From the NCBI GenBank assembly GCA_945862035.1, contig CAMAXB010000166.1:1-6889 (forward strand): a DNA stretch of 6,889 nt. Direction: 5' to 3'. Within the stretch, counting starts at the first letter, position 1, and each line of letters opens with the position of its first letter. The stretch comes from Opitutus sp. GAS368 (GTDB lineage: Bacteria; Verrucomicrobiota; Verrucomicrobiia; Opitutales; Opitutaceae). This document shows positions 1 through 5,025 of this stretch, piece by piece. The position numbers were made by a program, and so were the translations under genes. The notes below the pieces were generated by a model. It had not been told where the DNA came from. It made no database searches and saw only the letters and a list, made by a program, of their open reading frames with translations.

Positions 1-40
1 GTTCCATCTACTCCTAACCGCCTTCGGCCACGCCCCAAAA

Positions 41-83
41 AGTGTTACCTATGTCTCCGATTGAGTGTTACCCTTGTCTCCGG
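41..83. repeat. pair of 19-bp direct repeats, possible insertion-sequence end remnant
   Basis: Two near-identical 19-mers, AGTGTTACCTATGTCTCCG at 41-59 and AGTGTTACCCTTGTCTCCG at 64-82, match at 17 of 19 positions with a 23-bp period. Closely spaced TGTTACC...CTCCG copies resemble the repeated transposase-binding sites seen at the ends of some DDE-type insertion sequences. That comparison is from memory and I cannot name a family. No transposase gene is visible to the right. If this is an element end, the element would extend left of the window. Nothing convincing is encoded in bases 1-40. Confidence 0.35.
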
Positions 84-160
84 TCCATACAGAGGGCAAC
101 ACGCTCCACCTCGATCGCGACAGCCCCGGCCTCAGCGAGGCCAGCTACACCGAGCCGATT

Positions 161-194
161 TCCGTATCCGTGTCCATCCGTGTCCATCCGTGGT
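161..194. repeat. short tandem decamer repeat (TGTCCATCCG family)
   Basis: The decamer TGTCCATCCG occurs at 171-180 and 181-190. It is preceded by a diverged unit (TCCGTATCCG, 161-170) and followed by TGGTTAAA. Related ATCCG-rich strings recur in the other two spacers (1906-1937 and 4974-5000), so this is a dispersed intergenic repeat rather than local slippage alone. It lies downstream of the racemase gene. No function is evident. Confidence 0.6.
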
Positions 195-217
195 TAAAAT
201 GCCGGGCTGCCGGCCCG
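195..217 (-). terminator. possible weak terminator of the racemase gene
   Basis: On the minus strand, starting 28 bases after the racemase stop codon, a 5-bp perfect stem (CGGGC/GCCCG, 203-207 with 213-217, 5-base loop) is followed after a few bases by a TTTT run in GCATTTTAACC. The position and order suit an intrinsic terminator. The stem is short and the U-run is only four long, so termination could be weak or Rho-dependent. Confidence 0.35.
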
Positions 218-244
218 AACCGCGGATCCCGAGCCAACACGAAA

Positions 245-1699
245 TCACCGTCCCGACGCCTGCGCCAGCGCTACGCAGCGGCGCGCGAGGAGATTCGTCG
301 GGTCGAGCATCACCACGCTTTTTCCCGCGATGCGGTAGTCATCCGACTCGTCGATCAGCACCGGCAGCTCCGTGCAGCCGAGAATCAGGATCTCCGCCCC
401 GCGGTCCACCAGATGCCGCACGCCCGCCACCAGATCGTCCAGGCACTGGCCCTCCGTGTAACCGGCCTTCACGCCGAGCGGGCCATAGATGGAGGCCATC
501 ACCCTTTCTTGGTGCTCATCATCCGGCACCATGAGATCAAAAATGCCGCGGGCCACCGCATGGTAAACCCCCGTGCGCACCGTCCCCGTCGTCGCCAGCA
601 GGCCGATCCGGCGCGTCACGCCGTAGCGGTTCTGGATGTGCTCAATCGTCGTGCGGAGCATGCTCACAATCGGGACCGAGAGGTGGCGCTGCACATCCTC
701 CACATAGGCATGGGCCGTGTTGCAGGGGATGGTGATGATGTCCGCCCCGGCGTCCTCCAACCGGCGGCAGGTCGCATAGAGCGCGATGGTGGGGTCGGTC
801 TCGCCATGGATCAAATTGCGCGTCCGGTCCGGGATCTGGGGATTCTGCTCCACCACGACCTTGATGTGCTCCTGGTCCTTCTTCGCCGGCGTGGCCTTCA
901 CGATCTTATCGAGGAAATCGACCGTCGCCGCCGGGCCCACCCCGCCGACGATGCCAATCTTGAACGGCTTCGGCTTGGGCCGCGCCGTCGACAGGCCGCG
1001 CGCCGCGTACCAGGCCGCGGAATCAAACACCGCCACACCCGCCGCGCGCAGCGCCTGCACCGCCGCCACGTCGGACGGCGCGGGCACCACCACGGTCGCC
1101 CCGGCCGCCCCGAGCTCCCGGGCCGCCTGCACCCAGGCCTCCGCCGTCGGAGCCGCACCCAGCGGGGTCGAGGGGAAAACAAGGGTCACGCCCGGACCGC
1201 CCAGCGCCGCCACGATCGCCGCCTGCTCGGCCGGATCCGCCAGCACGCCGATCGTCACGGGAGCGCTTGGTTTGGCCCTGTAGCCGGGGTCGCTGACCCC
1301 GGTCCGGGAGACTTGAGCCGACGCCAAGACACCGGGGTCAGCGACCCCGGCTACAAGGGTACTCAGGACCGGCGCCAGCTCACTCAGGAAATTCGCCAGC
1401 GGCACCGTGGTCTCGGCGCGCAGCTCTGTCAGCAGGGTCTGCTCGACCCATCCGGGCAGATAGACCGCCGCCGCCCCGCGGCGCTCGAACGCCCGCACGG
1501 CCTCGAACAGACGCATCTTGCGGTGACGCACCCCGTCCGTCGCGCCCTCGCCCGCCGCCAGCGTGACCGTCACGATCTCCGGCGCCTTGAATCCGGCGGC
1601 CAGCGCCGCCTGCCGCAGCACCGCATGAAAGTCCGTCGCGGACGACCCCGGGCCGCCGATGACGCCAAAAAGAGGGGAAGGAAGTTTCACGCTCCCCAC
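245..1699 (-). CDS. tandem-domain aspartate/glutamate racemase family protein (one domain degenerate)
   Basis: The 484-residue product contains two Asp/Glu racemase-like domains (RacX/COG1794 type), about residues 8-240 and 246-484. The C-terminal domain has the full set of family motifs: a GIVGGVGPAAT start at 248-258, Cys326 in PCNTAH and Cys442 in GCTELP, the two cysteines that swap the alpha proton in cofactor-independent racemases. The N-terminal domain starts similarly (FGVIGGPGSSAT) but has PGW (82-84) and PAPSD (206-210) where the cysteines should be, so it is probably non-catalytic, perhaps a built-in dimer partner. It should be cytosolic, as no signal peptide is visible. Substrate (Asp, Glu or another amino acid or dicarboxylate) cannot be read from sequence. 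Residues about 115-141 are encoded by a palindromic repeat element inserted in frame. The start is GTG at 1699 or GTG at 1690; neither has a well-spaced ribosome-binding site. It has no close neighbour on its strand and is probably monocistronic. Confidence 0.88.
   Translation of the reverse strand: MGSVKLPSPLFGVIGGPGSSATDFHAVLRQAALAAGFKAPEIVTVTLAAGEGATDGVRHRKMRLFEAVRAFERRGAAAVYLPGWVEQTLLTELRAETTVPLANFLSELAPVLSTLVAGVADPGVLASAQVSRTGVSDPGYRAKPSAPVTIGVLADPAEQAAIVAALGGPGVTLVFPSTPLGAAPTAEAWVQAARELGAAGATVVVPAPSDVAAVQALRAAGVAVFDSAAWYAARGLSTARPKPKPFKIGIVGGVGPAATVDFLDKIVKATPAKKDQEHIKVVVEQNPQIPDRTRNLIHGETDPTIALYATCRRLEDAGADIITIPCNTAHAYVEDVQRHLSVPIVSMLRTTIEHIQNRYGVTRRIGLLATTGTVRTGVYHAVARGIFDLMVPDDEHQERVMASIYGPLGVKAGYTEGQCLDDLVAGVRHLVDRGAEILILGCTELPVLIDESDDYRIAGKSVVMLDPTNLLARRCVALAQASGR
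1279..1355. repeat. REP/BIME-like inverted repeat pair inside the racemase gene
   Basis: Two perfect 25-bp inverted arms (1279-1303 and 1331-1355) are separated by 27 bp. Each arm is itself a hairpin, CCGGGGTC-GCT-GACCCCGG, with an 8-bp stem and 3-base loop, at 1284-1302 and mirrored at 1332-1350. The whole unit is translated in frame: the arms encode VAGVADPGV and TGVSDPGYR, and the spacer encodes VLASAQVSR. It sits in the N-terminal racemase domain between a normal-looking FLSELAPVLSTL stretch and the next domain strand (PVTIGVLAD). A hairpin-in-hairpin layout is typical of REP/BIME elements mobilised by RAYT (HUH) transposases. No such transposase is in the window, so mobility is inferred. 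Confidence 0.8.
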
Positions 1700-1765
1700 C
1701 CTGAACCGCCGCCGCCCCCTTGTCCACCCAGCGCCTGACCGACGACCCGGCTTCCGGGGGGTTCA

Positions 1766-1817
1766 CGGGCCGGCTCCGCCGGCCCGATCTCAAATCTGAG
1801 ATTTGAAATTTCAGATT
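1766..1817. repeat. compound repeat: GC-rich hairpin plus AT-rich palindrome (copy 1)
   Basis: A perfect 9-bp GC-rich hairpin (CGGGCCGGC-TCC-GCCGGCCCG without the dash, 1766-1774 with 1778-1786) is followed directly by ATCTCAAATCTGAGAT (1787-1802), itself a 6-bp stem with a 4-base loop, then TTGAAATTTCAGATT. The 16-bp palindrome recurs exactly at 2201-2216. The 20-mer at 1798-1817 recurs at 1960-1979 with 19 of 20 matches. The sharp AT/GC switch stands out in this GC-rich genome. It lies just upstream of the racemase start, so it could affect its expression, but no promoter can be pinned down here. Confidence 0.7.
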
Positions 1818-1828
1818 CTGGCGTCGAA

Positions 1829-1850
1829 GGGAACGCAGAGGGCACAGAGA
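1829..1850. repeat. GGGAACGCAGAGGGCACAGAG-type dispersed repeat (copy 1)
   Basis: This purine-rich string matches 4889-4908 in the next spacer with a 2-base gap and one mismatch. Similar CAGAG/CACAGAG strings are, to my recollection, frequent in verrucomicrobial and planctomycetal intergenic DNA. No coding role is seen. Confidence 0.5.
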
Positions 1851-1905
1851 ATACGTCTCTGCGCAGACCAACCAGGACGTCTTTGTCCGCAGCTGTTTAA
1901 CTCTC

Positions 1906-1937
1906 CGCATCCACGCCCATCCGGCTGCATCCGCGGG
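1906..1937. repeat. CATCC-rich short repeat
   Basis: Three spaced CATCC units (CATCCACGCC, CATCCGGCTG, CATCCGCGGG) with a period near 10-11 resemble the TGTCCATCCG decamers at 161-190. The match is loose, so kinship with that family is tentative. Confidence 0.35.
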
Positions 1938-1948
1938 CAACCCGCTCG

Positions 1949-1994
1949 ATTTCAGATTTGAGATTTCAAATTTCAGATTTGCGCCGCAGGCGCG
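1949..1994. repeat. compound repeat: AT-rich palindromic tract plus GC-rich hairpin (copy 2)
   Basis: An AT-rich tract (1949-1980) built from TTTCAGATTTGAGATTT-like units is followed at once by a small GC hairpin, GCGCC-GCA-GGCGC (1981-1993). The tract shares 19 of 20 bases (1960-1979) with copy 1 at 1798-1817. An open reading frame can be drawn leftwards through this repeat from a TTG at 1958, but that part looks like repeat rather than protein. Confidence 0.65.
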
Positions 1995-2038
1995 TTTGCT
2001 GGCCCGGAAGACGCACCGCTGTCATCGGTGTTTTTCCA

Positions 2039-2254
2039 ATGGAACAAGGAGAACAGGCACTCGCCGAGGCACGTCGCGCAGGGATCGACCTCGATCTCAT
2101 CGACACCACGCTTCGGCAGTCGGTCGCCGAGCGCTGGCGCCAACACGACGCTGCCGCCAACCTCGCCGAGAACCTTCGCCAAGCGAAGGCTACCCACGGA
2201 ATCTCAAATCTGAGATCGCGCGGCGCCGGCGAAGCCGGCGGAGTTAATGGTTAA
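2039..2254 (+). CDS. small hypothetical protein, probably a 3'-truncated gene ending in repeat DNA
   Basis: The ATG at 2039 opens a 71-residue ORF. Residues 1-51 look like a real soluble protein: helical, charged, with a GIDLDLID motif followed by SVAERWRQHDAA and NLAENLRQAKA. This pattern (short acidic ID-x-x-L motif, then ER-x-x-QHDAA) resembles small conserved PVC-group proteins that I recall lying just upstream of nucleotidyltransferase-like genes; that is memory only. From residue 55 the frame runs into the repeat copy at 2201-2240 (encoding ISNLRS and a Gly/Ala-rich tail), so the native C-terminus has probably been lost. No partner gene follows. No clear ribosome-binding site precedes the ATG. 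It is the only likely plus-strand gene and may be a decaying remnant. Confidence 0.45.
   Translation: MEQGEQALAEARRAGIDLDLIDTTLRQSVAERWRQHDAAANLAENLRQAKATHGISNLRSRGAGEAGGVNG
2201..2240. repeat. compound repeat: AT-rich palindrome plus GC-rich hairpin (copy 3, inverted)
   Basis: ATCTCAAATCTGAGAT (2201-2216) is identical to copy 1. It is followed by a perfect 7-bp hairpin, CGCCGGC-GAA-GCCGGCG (2224-2240). Read on the opposite strand the order becomes GC hairpin then AT palindrome, as in copy 1, with 14 of 15 matches in the GCCGGCTYCGCCGGC part and 17 of 19 across the palindrome. Copies 1 and 3 are therefore inverted relative to each other and flank 1803-2200. The repeat overlaps the last codons of the small ORF. 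Confidence 0.7.
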
Positions 2255-2322
2255 TCGTTATTTGTTATTGGGGCGCCGGCGGACGCGGTGCGGAGTTATC
2301 GGTTATTCGTTATTGGTGAATG
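2223..2322. repeat. imperfect ~50-bp tandem duplication with GTTATT-rich tracts
   Basis: Two units start with the same GCGCCGGC (2223-2230 and 2273-2280) and continue through a GC-rich part into CGGAGTTA (2239-2246, 2291-2298) and a GGTTAWTCGTTAT tract. The offset grows from 50 to 52 bp, so small indels have accumulated. The AT-rich half contains GTTATTTGTTATTGG-like units that recur inverted at 2377-2411. It is non-coding apart from the tail of the small ORF. Confidence 0.6.
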
Positions 2323-2376
2323 GGACACACCCCCGAACCCGCTCACGCGCATCCGACATCGCCTCCGATTTTCCGC

Positions 2377-2411
2377 CCAATTAACCTTTAACAAGTAACA
2401 AATAACTGCGG
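2377..2411. repeat. inverted copy of the GTTATT-rich tract
   Basis: On the minus strand this stretch reads CCGCAGTTATTTGTTACTTG followed by TTAAAGGTTAATTGG. It shares GTTATTTGTTA and GGTTAAT words with 2239-2270, in the opposite orientation. Exact homology is patchy, which suggests an old or rearranged copy. Confidence 0.45.
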
Positions 2412-2423
2412 CGGCTCCGTCCT

Positions 2424-2505
2424 CCTGACTACTGACTCCGGAATCCTGACTCCCGCCCCCCCGCCGGCCTCCGAATTCGTCATTCGGACTTCGTCCTTCG
2501 GATTT
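2424..2505. repeat. CTGACT and ATTCGTC short-period repeat tracts
   Basis: Two neighbouring tracts fill the space beyond the receptor stop codon. The first holds three TGACT units (CCTGACT 2424-2430, ACTGACT 2431-2437, CCTGACT 2445-2451). The second (2470-2502) alternates TTCG, GTC and CGGA words and can fold into small hairpins, including CCGAAT-TCGTC-ATTCGG at 2471-2487. Transcribed as the receptor mRNA 3' end, these could act as a processing or stability element; that is inference. Confidence 0.5.
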
Positions 2506-2522
2506 GCGCGGCACCGCCGCGC
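2506..2522 (-). terminator. hairpin abutting the receptor stop codon, possible weak terminator
   Basis: A perfect 7-bp stem with a 3-base loop, GCGCGGC-ACC-GCCGCGC, begins on the last base of the receptor TAG stop codon. On the minus strand it is followed by AAATCC, not a T-run, so it is not a classical intrinsic terminator. An mRNA 3'-end protection role is equally possible. Confidence 0.25.
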
Positions 2523-4729
2523 TAAAAAGTTACCCCATAATTCAACCCGACGTCCCGGGCGGCGCCGACGCGGCCGACGCTGGAGAGCAGGTCGCGGTTG
2601 AGGACATTGCTGCTGTTCAGGCTCACGCTGTGATTCCGGTTCGCAGCGCGCCAGCGGTAGGAGATATTCATGCTGGCGAGCACGATTGAGGGGTAGGCGA
2701 GGTACTCGCGCGACGCGCTTTCATACGAGGCCACGTAGTCACTCATATACGTCACCCCACCGCCCACCGACAGGCCGCGGATCTTCCCCGCCGTGAACGC
2801 ATACCGGCTCTGCATCGCCGCAGTGAACCGCGGTACGCGCGTCAGCGCGCGGCCTTCCTCCTCCGGCAGGTCCGGCGACGCCGTCGTGATCGCCCGGGTG
2901 AAGCTCGCGCGGCCGTTCACGCTCCACGCCGGGGTCACCTGACCGCGCAGGTCGAGCGTGCCGCCCGTGAATTCCTCCTCGCCCTCCGCCACCAGCTCCG
3001 GCTGCGACAGCTGTGCGTCCTCAATCGGGTCGTTGTAGAGCGGGTTGCGTCGCGAGATGTTCTGGTTCTGGAACGCAAACACCAGCGCGGTCACATTGAG
3101 CTTCTGCGCGAGGAAGATCCCCTTCGCCCCGAGCTCCACGCCCTGCGTGCTCGCATTGCCCTGCAGCCGTCCCGTCCGCGCATCGATGCGGGTCGAGGGC
3201 TGAAACGCGCGGCTCGCGTTGCCGAAGACCAGCAGCCGGTTGGGGCGAACGAGGTAGTTCGCTCCCATGAGCCAGGTGCCCTCCGACGTGGTGTCCTGCA
3301 CTTGGGGCCGAGTCGTATCCGGGCGGTCATCACGGAGGGAGAAATCCACTTGGTCAAAGCGGAGGCCGGCCGTCGCCACCAGACGCCCCTTCGCAAACGC
3401 CGCGCGCTCGCTCACCAGCGCGGACGTGTAACCCGTGGTCTCCACGCGGTCCGTGATGATGCGATTGAACAGCGCCTCGCTGTACGCCGGCCGGAACCAG
3501 TTCGGCTCCTCGGGATCGAAGCTGCGCACATCCGCCGGCAACGCCGCGCGCCCGGCCGCATCCAAACCCCGCTGCAGGCGCGATGATCGCACGAGGCTGT
3601 GCCCAGCGGTGGCCGTCACCTTGTGCTCCGCACCGATCGCGGAGTAGCGGAGCGTGCCCTCCAGCTGACCGGTCAGCGCCCGCAGGGGCTGCTGCTGATA
3701 CTGCGGCTCGCGTGTGCCGCCAAACTTGCCCGTGGAGACGATGTACTGACCCGTCGTCCAGCGTTCCTCCTCCAGCGCACGCCAGAAGCCCTGCACCCCT
3801 GCGCGCAGGGTCAGATTCTGATTCGGCCGCGCCTCCAGCAAGCCGCTGGCACTCCCCAGCCGCTTGCGCGTCGAGGCATTCGGGCCGAAGGCGTGAAACT
3901 CCGCCAACGGCAGATACGGCCCAAGGATTTTCGATCCTGCAGTCAACCGGTACTCAGGAATCCCCGGCGATGCGTTGGCGGTGAGGTCCTGGAAATCGAA
4001 CTGCACCAGCGAACTCGTCGTCCCACTGTGACGCCAGTACAGCGCGCCGCTCACATTGCGCGTCTCACGAAACGAAAAGTCCTCCGGCCCGTCCTTGCGG
4101 TAAATGTTGGCGAGCACCCGGCTCCACCCCTTCCTCGGCACCACGACGCGCGAGGCATCAAAGCCGGCACTGAGCGCGTCGCGCGCCGTCGCCCCCGCGC
4201 TCAGGGTCGTCGTGGGGCGGGTCCGTGGCCGCAGGGTGACCGAGTTCTGGATCCCGCCGGGTGCCGCCTGACCCGTCACGGGGGTCAGCGGGCCCTGGAT
4301 CAGTTCGCTACGCTCGACGCCCAGAATCTCGGGCACGCCACTCTGGGTGAACCCATTGCGCAGCCGCGGCGTGGGAAACCCGCGGAGGTCAACCCGGTTA
4401 ATCCCGGTCGCCAGATCGACCGGCGGGACTGCCGCCACAGCCTGATGCTGCTCCTCGATTTCCTGCGTGAGCTCGTCCTCCCCGTCGCCAAAGCCGATCA
4501 GGAGCGAGTTGGTGAACGGCGGATCGTCCTCCTCCACCATGCCCGCCCCGATGGGCTCGTCGGTCCCTGCCCGCCCAAAGGAATTTGCCCCCACCAGCAA
4601 GGGATCGAGCTGCATCGGCTGGTCCAGCCCGACCGCCGCCCCCAACCGCCCCGGCCCCGCCGCCGCCAGCGCAACCGCCAGCAGCGCCGGGAGGAGCAGG
4701 GAACAGGGGGTAGGGAGAAAGGGCGGCAT
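2522..4729 (-). CDS. TonB-dependent outer-membrane receptor
   Basis: From the ATG at 4729 the product is 735 residues, within the normal range for TonB-dependent transporters that import siderophores, cobalamin or glycans through the outer membrane. It begins with a hydrophobic signal peptide (roughly residues 1-33). Plug-domain hallmarks follow: DLRGF (114-118), ERSELIQGPL (139-148) and APGG (156-159). The remainder is a beta-barrel with FGNASRAF, a GVELGAKG strand, SVGGGVTYMSDY and a C-terminal phenylalanine (NYGVTF), the usual outer-membrane targeting signature. The stretch before the plug core (about 55-96) is unusually acidic, and no canonical TonB box is obvious; LDPLLVGAN near residues 41-49 is a candidate. 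An alternative TTG start at 4744 adds five residues including an Arg and has GGGGAG five bases upstream, so it may be the true start. It stands alone between repeat-filled spacers with no regulator or binding protein nearby, so the ligand cannot be assigned. Confidence 0.92.
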   Translation of the reverse strand: MPPFLPTPCSLLLPALLAVALAAAGPGRLGAAVGLDQPMQLDPLLVGANSFGRAGTDEPIGAGMVEEDDPPFTNSLLIGFGDGEDELTQEIEEQHQAVAAVPPVDLATGINRVDLRGFPTPRLRNGFTQSGVPEILGVERSELIQGPLTPVTGQAAPGGIQNSVTLRPRTRPTTTLSAGATARDALSAGFDASRVVVPRKGWSRVLANIYRKDGPEDFSFRETRNVSGALYWRHSGTTSSLVQFDFQDLTANASPGIPEYRLTAGSKILGPYLPLAEFHAFGPNASTRKRLGSASGLLEARPNQNLTLRAGVQGFWRALEEERWTTGQYIVSTGKFGGTREPQYQQQPLRALTGQLEGTLRYSAIGAEHKVTATAGHSLVRSSRLQRGLDAAGRAALPADVRSFDPEEPNWFRPAYSEALFNRIITDRVETTGYTSALVSERAAFAKGRLVATAGLRFDQVDFSLRDDRPDTTRPQVQDTTSEGTWLMGANYLVRPNRLLVFGNASRAFQPSTRIDARTGRLQGNASTQGVELGAKGIFLAQKLNVTALVFAFQNQNISRRNPLYNDPIEDAQLSQPELVAEGEEEFTGGTLDLRGQVTPAWSVNGRASFTRAITTASPDLPEEEGRALTRVPRFTAAMQSRYAFTAGKIRGLSVGGGVTYMSDYVASYESASREYLAYPSIVLASMNISYRWRAANRNHSVSLNSSNVLNRDLLSSVGRVGAARDVGLNYGVTF

Positions 4730-4888
4730 CACACGAAAATTCAAAAACTCTCCCCGAAAAGCATCCGGCGTGGCGTTAATTGCAACCGCGCGCTGCGGTC
4801 GGCCCAAAAAATTCCGGGCGTTTTACAGAGAGGGGCCGCGGAATACGCGGATGGAAGCGGAACCCATCTTCAATCCGTTTTCACAGGA

Positions 4889-4908
4889 GGGAACAGAGCG
4901 CACAGAGG
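4889..4908. repeat. GGGAACAGAGCGCACAGAGG dispersed repeat (copy 2)
   Basis: This matches 1829-1850 apart from a 2-base gap and one internal mismatch plus a terminal one. It is non-coding. Its presence in two spacers nearly 3 kb apart supports a dispersed repeat family. Confidence 0.5.
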
Positions 4909-4973
4909 TTTCCAAGAAAGCACGGGATCGAACCTCATGCCCGTCTCCGTTTGCTCCTGTTAATCCAATCCGA

Positions 4974-5000
4974 TTCCGCGTTATCCGCGTGTTCTGCGGG
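4974..5000. repeat. CCGCGTTAT/CCGCGTGTT short tandem repeat
   Basis: Diverged 9-base units (CCGCGTTAT, CCGCGTGTT, CTGCGGGCC) follow TT at 4974-4975. The composition and short period resemble the TGTCCATCCG tract at 161-190. It lies 25 bases beyond the DUF1080 stop codon. No function is evident. Confidence 0.4.
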
Positions 5001-5025
5001 CCACGGCCAACTCTTAACTCGCGCG

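Larger units (their letters stand above)
4730..5025. other. intergenic spacer between receptor and DUF1080 genes
   Basis: No gene is supported here on either strand. On the minus strand this must hold the receptor promoter and leader. A TTGCAA at 4786-4781 with a poor -10 (TGCTTT) 16 bases on is the best candidate I see, and it is not convincing. A 5-bp hairpin (4785-4789 with 4795-4799) lies in the presumed leader. The rest carries the dispersed repeats listed separately. I see no clear terminator for the DUF1080 gene. Confidence 0.6.

Noticed and set aside
128..142. GGCCTC-AGC-GAGGCC hairpin
   Set aside because: A 6-bp GC stem of this kind is expected by chance in GC-rich DNA, and it is not followed by a T-run.
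65..1738. Long plus-strand open frame antisense to the racemase gene
   Set aside because: Its translation is Arg/His/Pro-rich with no recognisable motif, while the opposite strand encodes clear racemase motifs. It is a high-GC shadow frame.
1958..2038. Upstream extension of the small plus-strand ORF from a TTG at 1958
   Set aside because: The added residues are translations of the AT-rich repeat and GC hairpin, so the ATG at 2039 is the more sensible start.
1700..2521. CRISPR array among the repeats
   Set aside because: Repeat units are short, diverged, in both orientations and irregularly spaced, with no uniform spacers and no cas genes.
4268..4288. GGGTCA-containing hairpin in the receptor gene resembling the racemase palindrome
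   Set aside because: Only a short word is shared, and the segment encodes a normal plug stretch (GPLTPVTGQ), so chance similarity is the simpler explanation.
4781..4808. Sigma-70-like promoter for the receptor gene
   Set aside because: A TTGCAA hexamer exists but the matching -10 is poor, so I do not list it as a feature.
4885..4890. AGGAGG, a perfect ribosome-binding site on the plus strand
   Set aside because: No start codon at suitable spacing and no protein-like frame follows. It is part of a dispersed purine-rich repeat.
3599..4963. Long plus-strand open frame antisense to the TonB receptor
   Set aside because: The minus-strand frame has a signal peptide, plug motifs and beta-barrel strands. 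The plus frame is low-complexity and Arg-rich.
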